From assembly GCA_019661795.1 (NCBI GenBank), contig JAIFWQ010000024.1, positions 1 through 6,160 of the forward strand: a stretch of 6,160 nt of DNA, in the 5' to 3' direction. The notes under the pieces are model-generated. The model searched no databases, had not been told where the DNA came from, and saw nothing but the letters and a program-made list of their open reading frames with translations. Source of the DNA: Candidatus Parcubacteria bacterium (lineage in GTDB: Bacteria > Patescibacteriota > Minisyncoccia > Phycocordibacterales > UBA6065). Shown here one piece after another: positions 5,755 through 6,160 of this stretch (the stretch's first letter is position 1; each line of letters starts with the position of its first letter). The translations under genes were made by a program, and so were the position numbers.

Positions 5755-5783
5755 TTGCCGCTTTCTTACTTACAATATATAAA
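5755..5783 (+). promoter_or_regulatory. Possible divergent plus-strand promoter
   Basis: TTGCCG (5755-5760) and TATAAA (5778-5783) are separated by 17 bases. The -35 is weaker (four of six) and the -10 good (five of six). It would start transcripts near 5790, pointing away from the giant gene into the poorly explained right end. The region is AT-rich, so chance matches are easier here. Confidence 0.35.
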
Positions 5784-6160
5784 TGGTATTATGTCAATAG
5801 TCTCTTGTTATTCGGCGACATTCATGGCCGGTTATTTTGTCCCCAATTGACCGAATGCCCGTTTAAAGCAAAAATTATGTCTTCCGGAATTGTTCTTTGC
5901 ATTCATTCACCTTCAACCGTCAGCTCCCTGTCGAATATGATCCATAATCTGCCCGTGGCCAAAGCCGTGGTGAGAGACGTTCTTCGTGATCGCCATCGCT
6001 GGAAACAATCTTTCCTATATCAAGAAAGATCCCGAAGACCATAAAGAGAGAGATCTCATTATCGAGAATGTTTTTATCGAAGACGCCGTCGAGCCTTCAA
6101 CGAAAACGAACGAAGATCGCGCTGCCGCGTGAAGCCTTTCGAAAAGCCTGATAGAACATC
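5784..6160 (+). other. Right-end stretch without a recognised intact gene
   Basis: No family was recognised on either strand, and no tRNA, rRNA or known structural RNA shape was seen. The part up to about 5900 is AT-rich and has stops in most frames. The part after about 5935 has coding-like plus-strand codons, described in the separate broken reading-frame entry. The final bases after the TGA at 6130-6132 hold a short palindrome (CTTTCGAAAG) between two AAGCCT copies. Confidence 0.5.
5877..6132 (+). pseudogene. Possible short hypothetical gene broken by a one-base shift
   Basis: Two coding-like pieces lie in adjacent frames. The first runs from an ATG at 5877 and includes NMIHNLPVAKAVVRDVLRDR before running into a stop at 6042-6044. 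The second, one base further in phase, includes GNNLSYIKKDPEDHKERDLI and ends with an acidic tail and a TGA at 6130-6132. Joining them near 5990-6003 would give a hydrophilic protein of about 85 residues. Alternatively the second piece stands alone from a GTG at 5986 (48 codons), with a GGTGA about 12 bases upstream. No family is recognised. A true decayed gene, a sequencing or assembly error and chance all remain possible. Confidence 0.3.

Noticed and set aside
5792..5797. Perfect TTGACA on the minus strand as a -35
   Set aside because: At 16-18 bases downstream there is no good -10 (TGTAAG or similar); the TTGTCA/TATAAA pair at 5668-5696 fits better.
5805..5876. Upstream extension of the right-end frame from a TTG at 5805
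   Set aside because: The translated sequence looks non-coding, and no ribosome binding site is seen.
5848..5973. Recoded TGA (glycine, as in some CPR lineages) joining the right-end frame
   Set aside because: The frame containing these TGAs does not look coding upstream, and the long confident gene has no internal TGA, so the standard code fits.

Overview
The window looks like a chromosomal segment of a Candidate Phyla Radiation (Patescibacteria, Parcubacteria-like) bacterium. This is an inference from gene content and style: a very large secreted glycine-rich/Ig-like protein with a peptidoglycan-binding module, a small VKOR-type thioredoxin next to a DsbB, few recognisable Shine-Dalgarno sequences, and tight spacing in part of the window. 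The standard code fits, because the 1316-codon gene reads through with no internal TGA.

Layout. All confident genes are on the minus strand and are read from right to left. At 1657-5607 lies a giant surface protein: signal peptide, Gly-rich domain, Ig/PKD-like modules, two near-identical Calx-beta-like modules around an Ig-like module, poly-Gly linker, peptidoglycan-binding domain and three C-terminal membrane helices. After 85 bases comes a compact cluster, probably with its own extended -10 promoter: a membrane-anchored thioredoxin-like protein (1194-1571), a DsbB-family quinone-linked oxidase (633-1187), a DUF456 membrane protein (140-622) and the 5' part of another membrane-anchored protein (1-155), which overlaps its upstream neighbour by 16 bases. 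Thioredoxin and DsbB are likely an extracytoplasmic disulfide-forming pair. The giant protein carries cysteines mostly two per domain, so it is a natural candidate substrate.

The right-hand 550 bases (5608-6160) hold the promoter region of the giant gene, a possible divergent plus-strand promoter, and a stretch with no recognised gene. That stretch contains what looks like a short plus-strand reading frame broken by a one-base shift.

The most unusual signal is a short DNA word, T(A/T)AAGGACA, whose 7-base core occurs 12 times in the window on both strands. Eleven copies sit in two clusters: around the giant gene's promoter (5621-5715) and inside the coding sequence for its C-terminal end (1830-2159). 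Several copies form inverted or tandem pairs. Inside the gene the word is read in three ways, giving Ser-Phe-Met, Val-Leu-Asn and Lys-Asp, which suggests that the DNA word rather than the peptide is kept. A DNA-uptake-sequence-like element or a repeated operator are the leading ideas; neither can be settled from this window.
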